Source: Streptomyces sp. NBC_01669 (GTDB lineage Bacteria; Actinomycetota; Actinomycetes; Streptomycetales; Streptomycetaceae). Taken from it: a DNA stretch of 64,000 nt. Under the pieces are notes generated by a model, which saw only the letters and a program-made list of their open reading frames with translations, did not search any database and had not been told where the DNA came from. Positions 1-8,844 of the stretch are shown one piece after another; within the stretch, counting starts at the first letter, position 1; each line of letters starts with the position of its first letter. The stretch spans positions 186,001 to 250,000 of the forward strand of contig NZ_JAPEQG010000002.1 in the NCBI RefSeq assembly GCF_026339735.1, written 5' to 3'. Made by a program: the position numbers and the translations under genes.

Positions 1-1395
1 GCGGCGGGTGAAGCCGGCCTTGTCGAGGTACTCGGCGGCACGGTCGACGCTGTACTCGGTGAACTGGCTGCCGAGTTGCTTGTTGTAGAGTTCGTCGCCC
101 TCCGCGGGTCCGCACTGCCAGGGGATGCCCTGGCCGCCGTATATGGTGTCGATGATCTTCTTCCGGTCGATGGCGTACGACAGGCCGATCCGGAAGTCCT
201 TGTTGGCGAAGAGCTTGCGCTTCCTGGGGTCGGAGTGGGTCTGGTTGAACCCGATGATCATCATGTTGGCGAGGGCCGACTTCACCTCGATCAGGCGGTA
301 GGCGCCCTTCTTCCGGTTGCGGGAGATCACTGGCTTGTTGCGGATCGTCCCGAAGTGGGTGAGCTGCATGTCGAGGTCGCCGTTGGTGACCTTGAGGACC
401 TCGACCTCGACGTCCTGGATGTTCTCCACGACGACCTTGTCGATGTACGGGAGCTGGCTTCCGTCCGGGTCGACCTTCCAGTAGTACGGGTTGCGCTCGG
501 CGACCAGGCTGCTGCCCTTGCCCAGCTCGTTCTTGGACAACCAGGCGTTGAGAGTGGGCAGTTGGTGGTTGGCCCAGCAGTCGGCGCGCAACGGCAGGTA
601 GTCGGTCCAACTGCTCAGGCCGGCCTTCTTTGCGAGCGCGTCGGCGGTCTTGCCGTGCTTGGGGTGGAACTGCTTGATGTAGTGGGCCGGCAGCAGCATG
701 ACGATGCCGGAGGTGCCCGCCATCTCCTCCAGGAAGCCGGGCTTGGGCTCCTCGTACACGTAACGGACGGTGTGGTCGTCGACCACCTCGAACTTCGCGT
801 TCTTCCCGGACTTCGACATCCACAGGTCGTAGACGCCGTCCGGGTGGAGGTCCGGGTCGACGTTGTAGTCGTGGTAGGCAAAGGCGAAGTCGTCCGTGGT
901 CACCGGCCGGCCGTCGGACCACTTCAGGCCCTTGCGCAGGGTGAAGACGAACTCCGCGCCGCCCTGCTTGACCTCGTACTTCTCGCAGACGTTCGGCAGG
1001 AGTTCCGTCTTCGTCATGCCCTGCCAGGTGGGGCCCCAGGCGACGAGCGGCTCGTAACCCATGCTGTAGTGCAGCCACATCACGTCTTCCTGCGTGATCA
1101 TGGCCGAGTGCCAGGTGCCGCCGTAGGCGCCGGACTTCTCCAGCGGGGTCACCTTCAGCGGGGCGGCCGGAAGCCGGTCGGCGACCTTGGGCAGTTTCCC
1201 CGCGTCCGCGAGCTTCTTCAGCGCGGGTGCTTCCTTGCCCTTGGCGCCGGTCGCCGCTCCCGCGCCCTCGGGCTCGGTGTCGAAGAACCCGCAACCGGAC
1301 AGCGAGGCGGCCACCAACAGGCCACCGCCCGCCCGCAGGAGCGAACGCCGGTCGAGCATGCCGCGCCGGTCGGGGGATGGCGTGCGGTCAGTCAT
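1..1395 (-). CDS. ABC transporter substrate-binding lipoprotein, family 5 (3' end off window)
   Basis: Extracytoplasmic solute-binding protein of the oligopeptide/dipeptide (SBP family 5) type, delivering a peptide or oligosaccharide to an ABC importer. The N-terminus has a twin-arginine-like DRRSLLRAGG stretch followed by a lipobox (LSGC), so it is probably a Tat-exported lipoprotein. Typical family segments follow: FTLRKGLKWSDGRPVT, then DFAFAY, and near the window edge SYAIDRKKI. The C-terminus lies beyond base 1. The ATG at 1395 overlaps the stop of the upstream dapA-like gene by one base, so the two are translationally coupled. Family-5 proteins next to pectin lyases in actinobacteria and Bacillales often bind oligosaccharides rather than peptides. 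That substrate is inferred; the family call is firm. Confidence 0.9.
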   Translation of the reverse strand, partial: MTDRTPSPDRRGMLDRRSLLRAGGGLLVAASLSGCGFFDTEPEGAGAATGAKGKEAPALKKLADAGKLPKVADRLPAAPLKVTPLEKSGAYGGTWHSAMITQEDVMWLHYSMGYEPLVAWGPTWQGMTKTELLPNVCEKYEVKQGGAEFVFTLRKGLKWSDGRPVTTDDFAFAYHDYNVDPDLHPDGVYDLWMSKSGKNAKFEVVDDHTVRYVYEEPKPGFLEEMAGTSGIVMLLPAHYIKQFHPKHGKTADALAKKAGLSSWTDYLPLRADCWANHQLPTLNAWLSKNELGKGSSLVAERNPYYWKVDPDGSQLPYIDKVVVENIQDVEVEVLKVTNGDLDMQLTHFGTIRNKPVISRNRKKGAYRLIEVKSALANMMIIGFNQTHSDPRKRKLFANKDFRIGLSYAIDRKKIIDTIYGGQGIPWQCGPAEGDELYNKQLGSQFTEYSVDRAAEYLDKAGFTRR

Positions 1396-2354
1396 CAGGT
1401 CCACGCTCCTTTGCGTGTATGTGCCGCCTCTTCCAGCTCGCGGACCTTGGGGACGACGGTCGCGGTCAGCCGGCCCCGCTCCTCGTCGTCCAGGCGTGCC
1501 AGCGGCTCGGCGGCGTGGGCTTCGTCGATGCGGCCGAGGGCCGCCAGGACGAACTTGAAGGTTGCGACGAGTGCGGCGAGCGTCGGTTCGCGGCGGGCCT
1601 CGCGCATCAGATCGAGCAGGTCCTCCAGCTGTTCCTGGAGGCTCCGGGCGTGTTGCCAGTCCCCGGCACGGGCGGACTCGTAGAGGTCGACCAGGAGACG
1701 GGGGGTGACGTTGGCGAGCGAGGTGGTGGCGCCTGCCACCCCCGCGTAGAGCGAGACGTCGGTCAGGCTGCTCCCGCCGGCGAAGCAGCGCACCTCCACT
1801 CCCTGCCGTGCGCCGCGGCGCAGCAGCTGCCGCAGCCAGCTCATGTCGCCCGCGCTGTCCTTGATGCCGCAGAGCACGCCCTCGCGGGTGAGTTCGACGA
1901 CGCAGTCGACGGTCAGGGCGGACGGGGTGAGCTGGGGCATGTGGTACGCGAGGACGGGGATGCCCACGGCCTCGGCGACGGCGCGGTAGTGGTCGCGGAG
2001 CTCCTCCCTGCCGTAGCCGGCGAAGTACGGGGCGATGACGGCGATCTCGTCGGCTCCGGCGGCCATGGCGGCGCGTGCGTGACGCACCGTCACAGCGGTG
2101 GCCGCGTCGCCCACATGGGCGATGACCGGTACCCGGCCGCCCGCCACCTCGGCGGCGACGGCCACGGCGAGCGCCCGCTCGTCGTGGTCCAGGGCGTGGA
2201 ACTCGCCCGTGGTTCCGTTGATCCACAGTCCGTGGATCCCGGCCTCGATCAGTCCGGTCAGGTGGCGTTCCAGTGACTTCCGCGCGAGGCACCCCTTCTC
2301 GTCCATGGGCAGAACGGTGGGCGCGATGATCCCGTGGAGCTCATGTATCGGCAT
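1395..2354 (-). CDS. Dihydrodipicolinate synthase/N-acetylneuraminate lyase family aldolase
   Basis: A 319-residue class I (Schiff-base) aldolase of the DHDPS/NAL family. The TIM-barrel N-terminus, the GTTGEF loop, the tyrosine in VLAYHMP and the Schiff-base lysine in CGIKDSAGD are all visible. The setting among pectin genes makes a 2-keto-3-deoxy sugar acid aldolase or dehydratase (for example for 5-keto-4-deoxyglucarate or a KDG-like product) more likely than lysine biosynthesis; this is inference. The ATG at 2354 has a GAGGAA ribosome binding site. Its stop overlaps the start of the solute-binding protein gene. A TGGAATGCCA palindrome and a possible -35 TTGACG lie just upstream, so it probably starts its own transcript. 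Confidence 0.88.
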   Translation of the reverse strand: MPIHELHGIIAPTVLPMDEKGCLARKSLERHLTGLIEAGIHGLWINGTTGEFHALDHDERALAVAVAAEVAGGRVPVIAHVGDAATAVTVRHARAAMAAGADEIAVIAPYFAGYGREELRDHYRAVAEAVGIPVLAYHMPQLTPSALTVDCVVELTREGVLCGIKDSAGDMSWLRQLLRRGARQGVEVRCFAGGSSLTDVSLYAGVAGATTSLANVTPRLLVDLYESARAGDWQHARSLQEQLEDLLDLMREARREPTLAALVATFKFVLAALGRIDEAHAAEPLARLDDEERGRLTATVVPKVRELEEAAHTRKGAWT

Positions 2355-2375
2355 CGATTCCTCGCGGTATGTCGG

Positions 2376-2385
2376 TGGAATGCCA
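2376..2385. promoter_or_regulatory. Candidate GntR operator TGGAATGCCA
   Basis: One of four TGGNATRCCA-like palindromes, 22 bases before the dapA-like ATG. A possible promoter on the minus strand has -35 TTGACG at 2416-2411 and a weak -10 (GAGACT) at 2393-2388, which would place this site over the transcription start. The assignment to the GntR protein encoded at 8105 is inferred from the motif's recurrence. Confidence 0.5.
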
Positions 2386-2475
2386 CGAGTCTCTTGAGTG
2401 TGACATCGGTCGTCAACCCTTTCGACAAAGGCAATAGTCCGTGCACGTGATGTTCCATCAGCAGTGGTCCACCTG

Positions 2476-2485
2476 CGGCATACCA
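2476..2485. promoter_or_regulatory. Second candidate GntR operator, CGGCATACCA
   Basis: Close variant of the same motif, about 120 bases upstream of the dapA-like gene. It is embedded in a wider imperfect palindrome with ACCTG and CAGGT arms (2471-2488). It may act as an auxiliary site with the one at 2376. Confidence 0.4.
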
Positions 2486-2541
2486 GGTGTCTTCACAGAC
2501 GTCCGGACGTCCCTCCGCGGCCCGGGAGGCCGGGCGTACGG

Positions 2542-4830
2542 TCAGTGGTTGATCTTCACCTGGCTGAACTTGGCGGTCGTGTAGTGGGCGACACCGTTGG
2601 CCTCCTTGTTGCCGTCCACGAACATGCCCACATAGACCTTGTCGCCCATGGGGATGCGTTCGTAGCCGATGCGGGTCCACTGGAGCGAGTCGGGCGAGAT
2701 CTCCGAGGTGAACTCGTCGCCGCGCAGGGTGATGCGCAGCCAGTACGGCTTCGCGTCGAGCACCTCGTCCTCCTCGTAGGGCCAGGTACCGACACTCATC
2801 TCGGTGCCGTGGGAATGGATGCGCTTGACGACGCCCTTGTGGCCGCCGTCGCCGAGGTGGACACCGATGAGGTTGAACGGCGAGTCCGGCGTGAGGTTCT
2901 CCCGGATCATGATGCCGCCGAGCACCTCCTGGTAGACGTCGCTGACCGAGTCGAGGCGGGCGATCAGCTCCACCACCTCGTCGCCGGGGGCATCGACCTC
3001 CTGGTACACGAAGTGACAGGAGTCCGAACGGCCGCGGAGCTTGCCCGAGCCGCGCAGCGTGAACGAGCTGCCGGCCAAGGCCGATCCGCCCTGGATGGGC
3101 ACCGGGCCGATGTCGACGGCCGTCCAGTTCCCGAGCGGGCCGACCCGGTCGACGTGGACGGGCACCATGCTGGAGGTGGTGGACGTGCCGGTGGAGTCGG
3201 TGGCACGCGCGGTGAGGTGGTGGGTGCCCTCGGGGGCGTTCTTCCAGACTGCCTCGAAGGGGGCCGATGTCGCCTCGCCGACCTGCTTGTCGTCGGCGAA
3301 GAAGACCACGGAGGCGATGGTCGCGCCGTCCTGAGCCTCCGCCTCGGCACGGAAGGTGATGTCGTGGGCCCCGGTGTCCGAGGTGTGCACCGCGTCGATC
3401 GCCGGGGCGGTCAGTCTCACCACCGGGTTGGCGGCCCCGGTACGGGTGAGGGAGTTCAGGTACAGCTCCAGGTTGCTGTAGCCGGTGGCCGGGTCGATGG
3501 CGCTGCCGTCGGCGGCGTCCTTGCCCTTCAGGCCGTGCTGCTTCTCCCAGACGTCGGGGATGCCGTCCTTGTCGGAGTCCTTCGGCGCCTCGGCGGAGGC
3601 GAGCGGGGGAACGCCGCCGACCTCCTTCTGCGAATTGATCATGCGGCCGGTCCCGTTGCGCACGTCGGCGACGAGACGGGCGTCGGTCGCGTCGCGGCGC
3701 GGCAGCAGGGCGCCGACGCCGTCGAGCACCGCCTTGTACGCCTCTTTGGCGGTCTGCGACGGGATCGGGTCCAGGACCTCGAACGGGTCCTCGCGCAACG
3801 TGACGCCGCCGAGCGGGAACTTGACGCCCCGGCCGTTGTCGCCGGTGACCTCCGCCTGCCCCTCCACGACATTGCCTTCGACGTGCCAGCTCCCGCCGCG
3901 GTCGGGCGAGACGATGACCGGCGCGATCTCGGCCAGGGTGTTGGGGCCCGGCTTGTAGTAGTTGCCGACGATGTTGACCCCGTCGGCCCACTCGCCGCCG
4001 TAGCAGGAGGTGTAGCCGTGGTTGTAGATGACGTTGTTGCGGTGGTCGGTGCGCATGGGGACGTCCTCGACAAAGCTGAAGCGCGGGTTGCGGCCGCCCT
4101 GGTGGATCAGCAGGTTGTGGTGGTAGGTGACGTTGTCGCCGCCCCACAGCCCGCCGTAGCCGTGCCGGCCCTTCGGATGGACGGAGACCGACAGCCCCTC
4201 CGCGATGATGCACCACTGGAGTGTGAGGTTCTCGTTGCCGTAGACGGAGCAGCACTCATCCACCGCCCAGCTGAAGGAGCAGTGGTCGATCATGACGTTG
4301 CGGCAGCCCTCCATCCCGAAGGTGTCGATCGCGGTGCCGAGCATGTCCGTACCGCGGAAGCGCAGGTGCCGGATGATGATGTTCTCGACCCCGTTGGCCT
4401 TGGTCTCATTGCCGACCACGCAGATGCCGTCGCCCGGGGCCGTCTGGCCCGCGATGGTGAGGTTGGACCCGGTGATGTCGAGTCCGCCCTTGAGCTCGAT
4501 GTTGCCGGATACACGGAAGACGACGGTGCGGTCACTGCCGGACACGGCGTCGCGCAGCGAGCCGGGCCCGGAGTCGGCGAGGGTGGTGACCTCGTAGACC
4601 GAGCCGCCGCGGCCGCCAGTGGCGTACCGGCCGCCGCCCTCGGCCCCGGGGAAGGCGAGGACATCGCCTGCTGCCTCGGCCGCCGCGGCGAGCTTCTCCG
4701 ACGCCTGCGCCGTCGGCACTCGAAGCGCCGCGGTGCCCAGGAGCGCGCCGGCTCCGACGACGAAGGCACGGCGGGCCATCGCTTCGCCCTTCTCCTTGCC
4801 CGTGGCGGCGGTTCCGTTCAGTGGGGTCAT
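2542..4830 (-). CDS. Secreted pectate lyase (PL1-like) with Ig-like and C-terminal accessory domains
   Basis: A 762-residue secreted enzyme that cleaves polygalacturonate by beta-elimination. A signal with MARRAFVVGAGALLG (twin Arg, Tat-like) leads into FPGAEGGG, the usual start of a PL1 right-handed beta-helix. The helix carries NVMIDHCSFSW and the catalytic-arginine-type segment GGRNPRFSF. At about residues 425-440 a calcium-binding DSDKDGIPDVWE motif follows, then an Ig-like domain (about 475-560) and a C-terminal beta-sandwich resembling DUF1349 or a carbohydrate-binding module. The protein is about twice the length of a bare PL1 domain because of these extras. The gene lies 80 bases downstream of the esterase gene on the same strand. 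Family call firm; exact subfamily and product size unknown. Confidence 0.9.
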   Translation of the reverse strand: MTPLNGTAATGKEKGEAMARRAFVVGAGALLGTAALRVPTAQASEKLAAAAEAAGDVLAFPGAEGGGRYATGGRGGSVYEVTTLADSGPGSLRDAVSGSDRTVVFRVSGNIELKGGLDITGSNLTIAGQTAPGDGICVVGNETKANGVENIIIRHLRFRGTDMLGTAIDTFGMEGCRNVMIDHCSFSWAVDECCSVYGNENLTLQWCIIAEGLSVSVHPKGRHGYGGLWGGDNVTYHHNLLIHQGGRNPRFSFVEDVPMRTDHRNNVIYNHGYTSCYGGEWADGVNIVGNYYKPGPNTLAEIAPVIVSPDRGGSWHVEGNVVEGQAEVTGDNGRGVKFPLGGVTLREDPFEVLDPIPSQTAKEAYKAVLDGVGALLPRRDATDARLVADVRNGTGRMINSQKEVGGVPPLASAEAPKDSDKDGIPDVWEKQHGLKGKDAADGSAIDPATGYSNLELYLNSLTRTGAANPVVRLTAPAIDAVHTSDTGAHDITFRAEAEAQDGATIASVVFFADDKQVGEATSAPFEAVWKNAPEGTHHLTARATDSTGTSTTSSMVPVHVDRVGPLGNWTAVDIGPVPIQGGSALAGSSFTLRGSGKLRGRSDSCHFVYQEVDAPGDEVVELIARLDSVSDVYQEVLGGIMIRENLTPDSPFNLIGVHLGDGGHKGVVKRIHSHGTEMSVGTWPYEEDEVLDAKPYWLRITLRGDEFTSEISPDSLQWTRIGYERIPMGDKVYVGMFVDGNKEANGVAHYTTAKFSQVKINH

Positions 4831-4911
4831 GACGTTGCTCTCCTCGGTGAGTGGAAGGTGGTCCGGCGCGCCGGGCGTGCGGCTCCGGTGCGCCGTGGGG
4901 GCGGGCGCGGC

Positions 4912-6126
4912 TCAGGGCTCGTCGGAGCAGTTCACGTCGAGGTCCCAGAGGATGACGTCGAGCGCGTGCGGGCTGATGGTGTGCTCGCCGTGTGTGGCGT
5001 CCTCCAGGAGCTCCCAGTGGCCGTTGCCGATCACCTCGATCCGTTGCCGCACCACCGGTTCGTAGCTGCGGTGGCCGACGCCGTTGAAGCAGCAGGCGTC
5101 GAACCGGTTGAGGATCTGCGTCTGCCGGCGGTGCCGCCCGACGGACGCCAGCGCGTAGATGTCGGGGAAGTCGCTGATCCCGTAGAAGACCGGGTGCCGG
5201 TCGAGCCGCTGCTCCCAGTCGCCCGTGGTCGGGCTCGGCTTGGGCGGTGCGGAGCGCAGGAAGAACGGCAGCGATCCGGCCGTCGGGTAGCTGCGGGTGA
5301 TGCGCGGGTCGAGCGCCGGGTAGACCGTGGTGGTCCAGCCGCCGCCGGACAGGCCGATCATCTGGAGGGAGGGGGGCCGGTAGGTCCGGGTGACGTGGTT
5401 GACGGCGACCGTGAGGGGTTCCAGGAAGAACCGGAGGGTGGAGAACTCCGCGGTCTCCCACGTGCCGAAGTCGTTGTGGTTCTCCGGGGTCACGAAGGTG
5501 TCCGGGTCCGTGGGGCTGCGCAGTTGCTTGGGGTTCCAGTGGTAGAGCGGCATGGCACACAGCAGTACGCCGTATCCGGCGTCCACCAGGGCTTGTGCGG
5601 TGCGCTGCATGGTCTCGGGCGTCTCGCCGTGTCCGTTGTGGTAAATGGCGAAGCGCCCGTGGGCGGCGGGGCGGCGCGGCAGCAGCAGGTAGACGACGGA
5701 TTTCAGGTCGTACGGCAGGGTGACGGTGAGCCGGTCGACGCGCCGGAGCCCGGTGAAGGCGGGCAGATCGGGTACGACGACGCCCTGTTCGACCTCGGGC
5801 AGCGTGTCGGGCAGCCGGCCGTCGGCGGACTTCCAGACCTCGGCGACGAGTTGTGCGCGGAGCCGTTCCACGTCCGCCTCGGTGTGCACGGTCATCAACT
5901 GCTCGACGTCGACCCCGACGACCTGCTGGGGCAGGGCCTTGTAGTCGATGCTGTGGGCGGCGGCCACCTCTTGATTGACGGGCGCCACCGGACGGGGGCG
6001 TGCGGGGCGGGCCGCGGGCGCGGCGCTCTGCGCCCGGGCGGTACCGGTTCCGAGGGCGGCAGTGGTCGCGGCGGCGCCCACCGTTCCCAGGAGGGATCTG
6101 CGGCTGACGTTCGGCATGGCGGGCAC
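4912..6126 (-). CDS. Tat-exported alpha/beta-hydrolase, probable pectin or side-chain acetyl esterase
   Basis: A 404-residue secreted alpha/beta-hydrolase. The N-terminus has SRRSLLGTVGAAATT, a Tat signal with an Ala-x-Ala type end. The nucleophile elbow is MIGLSGGGW; an acid and histidine are likely in NRFDACCFNGVGHRSY. Enzymes of this kind beside a pectin methylesterase commonly remove acetyl groups from pectin or hemicellulose, but the ester cleaved here is inferred. The chosen GTG at 6126 lies one base after the pectin methylesterase stop; ATG at 6117 is an alternative. The tight spacing says the two are co-translated. Confidence 0.78.
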   Translation of the reverse strand: MPAMPNVSRRSLLGTVGAAATTAALGTGTARAQSAAPAARPARPRPVAPVNQEVAAAHSIDYKALPQQVVGVDVEQLMTVHTEADVERLRAQLVAEVWKSADGRLPDTLPEVEQGVVVPDLPAFTGLRRVDRLTVTLPYDLKSVVYLLLPRRPAAHGRFAIYHNGHGETPETMQRTAQALVDAGYGVLLCAMPLYHWNPKQLRSPTDPDTFVTPENHNDFGTWETAEFSTLRFFLEPLTVAVNHVTRTYRPPSLQMIGLSGGGWTTTVYPALDPRITRSYPTAGSLPFFLRSAPPKPSPTTGDWEQRLDRHPVFYGISDFPDIYALASVGRHRRQTQILNRFDACCFNGVGHRSYEPVVRQRIEVIGNGHWELLEDATHGEHTISPHALDVILWDLDVNCSDEP

Positions 6127-6127
6127 C

Positions 6128-7645
6128 TCAGTTTCCCCGGCCGCGGCCGGTCGTGGCGGACGGGTCCCAGCCGTCCAGCAGGGTCGCCGGGTCGCGCCAG
6201 GTGAGCGCCTCGGCCTCGGTCAGTTGCCGTGAGCAGGACAGTCGCTGCGAGGTGTCCGTCGGAGCCCCGCGCAGGTCCGTGCTGCCGTACTCCCAGAAGC
6301 GCAGTTGCTGACCGGTCGTGCAGTCGAATCCGGTCAGGCCCCAGCCGACGGGCGCCACATGGGCGTCCATGGCGGTGTCGATGAAGACGGCCTGGCTGGC
6401 GGGGAAGCGGCTGTCGATGCGACTGAGCAGGACGCTGCCGTCGGCCACGCCCGGCGCGCGGGTGAGCCGGGTGCCGGAGAAGACCACGCCCGGCCCGTCG
6501 GGAGCGTTGCGGATCTGGCTGATGTATCCGAGGTCGAGCGCCTTGAGCTCGGAGTTACGGACGAACACGCCGCCGGTCCCCCAGAAGAAGTCGACGTCTC
6601 CCTCGATGTACGAGTCGGCCACGTACGCGCGTCCCTGGAGGCGCAGGCTGTCCTGGTGGCTGAGGATGCGCACCCGGTCCAGGACGATGCGGTCGCCGTT
6701 GCCCCGGAACGCCTCGGACTGCGAGCCGCCGTCGGGGGTGAGGTTGTGTACGGTGATGCTCCGCAGCCGGAAGTCGTCGGCGTCCACGCCGAACGCGGCA
6801 CGCCAGCAGTTGAACCGGTCCGGTTGCGGCAGTACCCGTCGCGGGCAGTAGCTCTGCTCCGGGGGCACGTCGGCCATGGCGGAGTCGCCGTTGAGCACGC
6901 TGTTGTTGGGGTAGGCGACGACGGTGCGGCCTGCTCCGGAGCCGTTCACCCGCAGGTGCGGCCGGCTCTGGCCGATGTAGACGATCTCCCGGTAGGTGCC
7001 GGGGGCCACATCGATCGTGATCTCCTGCTCGTTCCCCTCCGGGACGAAGTCGACGGCGCCCTGCACGGTGCAGAAGTCGCCGCCGCCGTGTGCGTCCACG
7101 CGCAGTTCCGCGGTTCCGGGGCGGGGCGCGGCGGCGGTGCGGAACCGCCACGTACGGGGCGAGGTGATGCCCGCGTGCCCTTCGAAGAAGCCCGGGTCCA
7201 CGGTGACGTAGTACTGCTTCCCCGGGTCCAGGGAGCGGTGCAGCAGGACGGTGGCGGTGCGGCCCTCGACGACGACCGGCTCGTAGGTCCAGCGATGCGG
7301 TTCGCCGTAGTCGGAGCGTGCCCCGCCGATGAGGCGCTGGTACGACGCCGGGTCGGCGAGGTCGATGGTGTCGACGGCGCTGCCGTCGGGGCGGTGCACG
7401 GTCAGGCGGCCCCCGGAACCGACCCGGACGTCCGAGTCGAAGGTGAGGCGCAGGGGTGTGTCGGCGCAGACGGCGCGTGCGGTGCCGCTGGGGGCGACCG
7501 CGGCCGGCGCTCCGGGGGGGTCGGGCAGGACCCCGGCCACCGCGGGCAGGGGCACGGCCGTCGGGGCGAGCAGGACGGCGAGGATGGAACCGGCGCGCAG
7601 CACCGGTCGTACGAGGGCAACGAGCTGACGTAATTTCGTTCGCAT
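6128..7645 (-). CDS. Secreted pectin methylesterase (CE8) with N-terminal Ig-like domain
   Basis: A 505-residue enzyme that removes methyl groups from homogalacturonan, preparing it for the lyase and polygalacturonase nearby. An N-terminal signal peptide is followed by an SbsA/Big_5-like beta-sandwich (about residues 45-155; VCADTPLRLTFDSDV, HRSLDPGKQYYVTV). The CE8 beta-helix then begins (AVDFVPEGN, APGTYRE). Catalytic segments are QSEAF, HQDSL and GDVDFFWG, corresponding to the family's Q, QD and D. First gene of the minus-strand set. The ATG at 7645 has a GGAG ribosome binding site, and the operator-like TGGCATGCCA sits about 30 bases upstream over a TAGGTA -10 candidate. Confidence 0.9.
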   Translation of the reverse strand: MRTKLRQLVALVRPVLRAGSILAVLLAPTAVPLPAVAGVLPDPPGAPAAVAPSGTARAVCADTPLRLTFDSDVRVGSGGRLTVHRPDGSAVDTIDLADPASYQRLIGGARSDYGEPHRWTYEPVVVEGRTATVLLHRSLDPGKQYYVTVDPGFFEGHAGITSPRTWRFRTAAAPRPGTAELRVDAHGGGDFCTVQGAVDFVPEGNEQEITIDVAPGTYREIVYIGQSRPHLRVNGSGAGRTVVAYPNNSVLNGDSAMADVPPEQSYCPRRVLPQPDRFNCWRAAFGVDADDFRLRSITVHNLTPDGGSQSEAFRGNGDRIVLDRVRILSHQDSLRLQGRAYVADSYIEGDVDFFWGTGGVFVRNSELKALDLGYISQIRNAPDGPGVVFSGTRLTRAPGVADGSVLLSRIDSRFPASQAVFIDTAMDAHVAPVGWGLTGFDCTTGQQLRFWEYGSTDLRGAPTDTSQRLSCSRQLTEAEALTWRDPATLLDGWDPSATTGRGRGN

Positions 7646-7674
7646 GGGAGCGGCTCCTCATCCCGGCATACCTA

Positions 7675-7684
7675 TGGCATGCCA
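7675..7684. promoter_or_regulatory. Candidate GntR operator TGGCATGCCA
   Basis: Perfect 10-base palindrome. It overlaps an adjacent half-site GGCATACCT (7665-7673), which on the minus strand includes TAGGTA, a plausible -10 for the pectin methylesterase gene. The position suits repression in the absence of a pectin-derived sugar acid. Confidence 0.55.
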
Positions 7685-8024
7685 GCGATGGAAGCACATG
7701 ACCCGCAGGGTGAACACCCCTTGTACAGCGCCGGAACGACGGCCCGCACGACGACTGGGGACCGAGGCGGACAAGGCGGACCAGCCGGACCGACCGGGCC
7801 TCTTCACCATGGTCCGGCACCTGTCCGGACGGAAGCCCGCCCTCGGAACCGCTGGTCGCGGCGGCGCGGGGTCACCCTCGACCGTCTGGTCCGATCGCAT
7901 CCCGGAGAGCAGCACTCCCCTGTGCCCGGCCGCCGCGGGAGACCGCCCCGGGGTGCGCCGACGGCGGCCCTCAAGGTGCTCGCGGGAACGATCTCGCCCA
8001 ACGGGCGGACAGTTGGCCTACCAG

Positions 8025-8034
8025 TGGCATACCA
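8025..8034 (+). promoter_or_regulatory. Candidate GntR autoregulatory operator TGGCATACCA over a -10 box
   Basis: The palindrome contains TACCAT (8030-8035), a good -10. A CGGACA -35 candidate lies at 8006-8011 with an 18-base spacer. It is 70 bases before the GntR start codon, so autoregulation is likely. Confidence 0.55.
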
Positions 8035-8104
8035 TTCGTCACGGGCGTGCAGGGCGAACGGTACGGTGGCCCGGACCACAGTCACGGAGTGCCAGGAGGA
8101 CGGC

Positions 8105-8836
8105 ATGACCCCACCGAAGGCGGATTCGACCCCGCGCGAACCGGCCACGTCGTCGATCGCCGTCACGGCAGAGGAGAGCCTGGAGAACCGGGCGCGCAAG
8201 GCACTGGTGGACTGGCTGACGAAGGAGCACCCCGCTCCCGGCCAGCCGGTCCCTGTGCGGGAGTTCGCCCGGCGGCTGGGGATGAGCCGTACCCCGGTGC
8301 GCAGCGCGGTCGGCCGTCTCTACGAGCGCGGCCTGCTCGCCTACGACCCCGTCGCCGGTTTCACCGTCGCCATTCCCTCGCTGTCCAGCATCTACGAACT
8401 GTTCGAGCTACGGCTGATGCTCGAATCGCACGCCCTGCGCCTCTTCGGGGAGCGCACCGACCGGCAGCCGCCGGCCCGGCTGCGCGAACTCGTGGACGAG
8501 GCCGACGTACTGGCCCGGGAGTCGGTGGAGGACCACACGCGCTACATCGACTTCCGGGAGAACGACGGCCGGTTCCACCGCGCCATGGTGGAACTGGGGG
8601 GACTCCCCCGGTTGTTGGAGCTCCACGACGACCTGCATCTCAGCATCCATGTGACCCGCACCGGCATGGAGGCCCCCATCACCGCGTCCAGGCTGAACAC
8701 CGCCGTCTCGGAACACCGCGCCGTGGTCGACGCGCTGGAACGTGGCGACCGGTCGGCGGCCCGGGACCTGTTGGAGGCGCACATCCTGCGGGTGCGTGAC
8801 CAGACCATCGCCTTCCTAGCCCGTCCCACCATCTAG
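8105..8836 (+). CDS. GntR-family transcriptional regulator (FCD type)
   Basis: A 243-residue DNA-binding regulator. The winged helix-turn-helix lies at about residues 30-90 (VREFARRLGMSRTPVRSAVGRL) and a helical FCD ligand domain fills the rest (ELRLMLESHAL, DFRENDGRFHRAMVEL, SEHRAVVDALERGD). FCD proteins usually bind sugar acids or other carboxylates through metal-held histidines. ATG at 8105 follows AGGAGG at 8094-8099. It lies 8 bases upstream of the GH127 gene and is divergent from the pectin methylesterase set. Palindromes of the TGGNATRCCA kind at both promoters make it the probable controller of both arms. Confidence 0.88.
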   Translation: MTPPKADSTPREPATSSIAVTAEESLENRARKALVDWLTKEHPAPGQPVPVREFARRLGMSRTPVRSAVGRLYERGLLAYDPVAGFTVAIPSLSSIYELFELRLMLESHALRLFGERTDRQPPARLRELVDEADVLARESVEDHTRYIDFRENDGRFHRAMVELGGLPRLLELHDDLHLSIHVTRTGMEAPITASRLNTAVSEHRAVVDALERGDRSAARDLLEAHILRVRDQTIAFLARPTI

Positions 8837-8844
8837 GGGAGACC

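Larger units (their letters stand above)
7646..8104. other. Divergent intergenic region between pectin methylesterase and GntR genes
   Basis: No supported gene. It holds both operator-like palindromes (7675-7684 and 8025-8034) near its two ends, next to the promoters of the two divergent units. The middle carries only short open frames that look like chance. Confidence 0.6.

Noticed and set aside
2464..6204. A 1246-codon open frame on the plus strand
   Set aside because: It lies antisense to the pectate lyase and esterase genes, which have clear domains and catalytic motifs. The frame is open only because of the high GC third positions opposite; its translation is low-complexity Val/Gly/Asp/Arg text.
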